DNA from: Anaerolineae bacterium
GTDB lineage: Bacteria > Chloroflexota > Anaerolineae > 4572-78 > J111
Reading direction: 5' to 3'
DNA: 12,923 nt
Assembly (NCBI GenBank): GCA_020433785.1
Contig: JAGRCC010000247.1
Span: 1 to 12,923 of the forward strand
The number at the start of each line of letters is the position of its first letter. The first letter of the stretch is position 1. The notes below the pieces were generated by a model that did not search any database, had not been told where the DNA came from, and worked only from the letters and a program-made list of their open reading frames with translations. Shown one piece after another: positions 12,910 through 12,923 of the stretch. The position numbers were made by a program, and so were the translations under genes.

Positions 12910-12923
12910 TCATCATTTTCAGT

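Overview
This 12.9-kb window is bacterial. It looks like a member of the Chloroflexota (Anaerolineae-like), though that placement is inference. The support is a secreted multidomain protein ending in a YLP-type tail that I associate from memory with Chloroflexota exported proteins, pyrC/pyrB genes of the animal-CAD type, good Shine-Dalgarno sites (GAGGAG, AAGGAG), sigma-70-type promoters, and several small toxin-antitoxin modules. No phage, IS element, CRISPR, tRNA or rRNA was seen.

Layout. (1) 1-2114, plus strand: the 3' part of pyrD (class 1B dihydroorotate dehydrogenase) and pyrK (its FAD/[2Fe-2S] electron-transfer subunit), separated by an AT-rich hicA-hicB toxin-antitoxin pair in the same direction with very short gaps. 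(2) 2264-4338, minus strand: pyrC then pyrB in transcription order, convergent with pyrDK across a terminator-like hairpin. (3) 4451-6083, minus strand: guaB with its own intrinsic terminator. (4) 6140-8877, minus strand: a promoter, a pentapeptide-repeat protein, and a 721-residue secreted PHP-domain protein, 19 bp apart. (5) 9148-9537, minus strand: a membrane-anchored Trm112-like protein that has lost half of its zinc site. (6) 9538-10233: a 696-bp spacer without an assured gene, but rich in signals. It holds two back-to-back promoters. The minus one leads into a long rod-shaped foldback resembling 6S RNA. The plus one leads into a roughly 226-nt RNA ended by a strong intrinsic terminator, followed by a leader with mutually exclusive hairpins around a ribosome-binding site. 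(7) 10234-11173, plus strand: a glycine-rich RRM RNA-binding protein and an FKBP/SlyD-like prolyl isomerase, closed by a 16-bp terminator. (8) 11387-12909, minus strand: a chloramphenicol-phosphotransferase-like P-loop kinase and a brnT-brnA toxin-antitoxin pair with a palindrome in its promoter.

How it fits together. PyrC, PyrB, PyrD and PyrK cover consecutive steps of UMP synthesis, and GuaB is the committed step to GMP, so the left half is a nucleotide biosynthesis neighbourhood. The RRM and FKBP genes form an RNA/protein folding pair, probably stress- or temperature-controlled judging from the leader. The most interesting material is the 9.65-10.23 kb spacer (two candidate structured RNAs and a candidate translational switch) and the CAD-like pyrC-pyrB pair.
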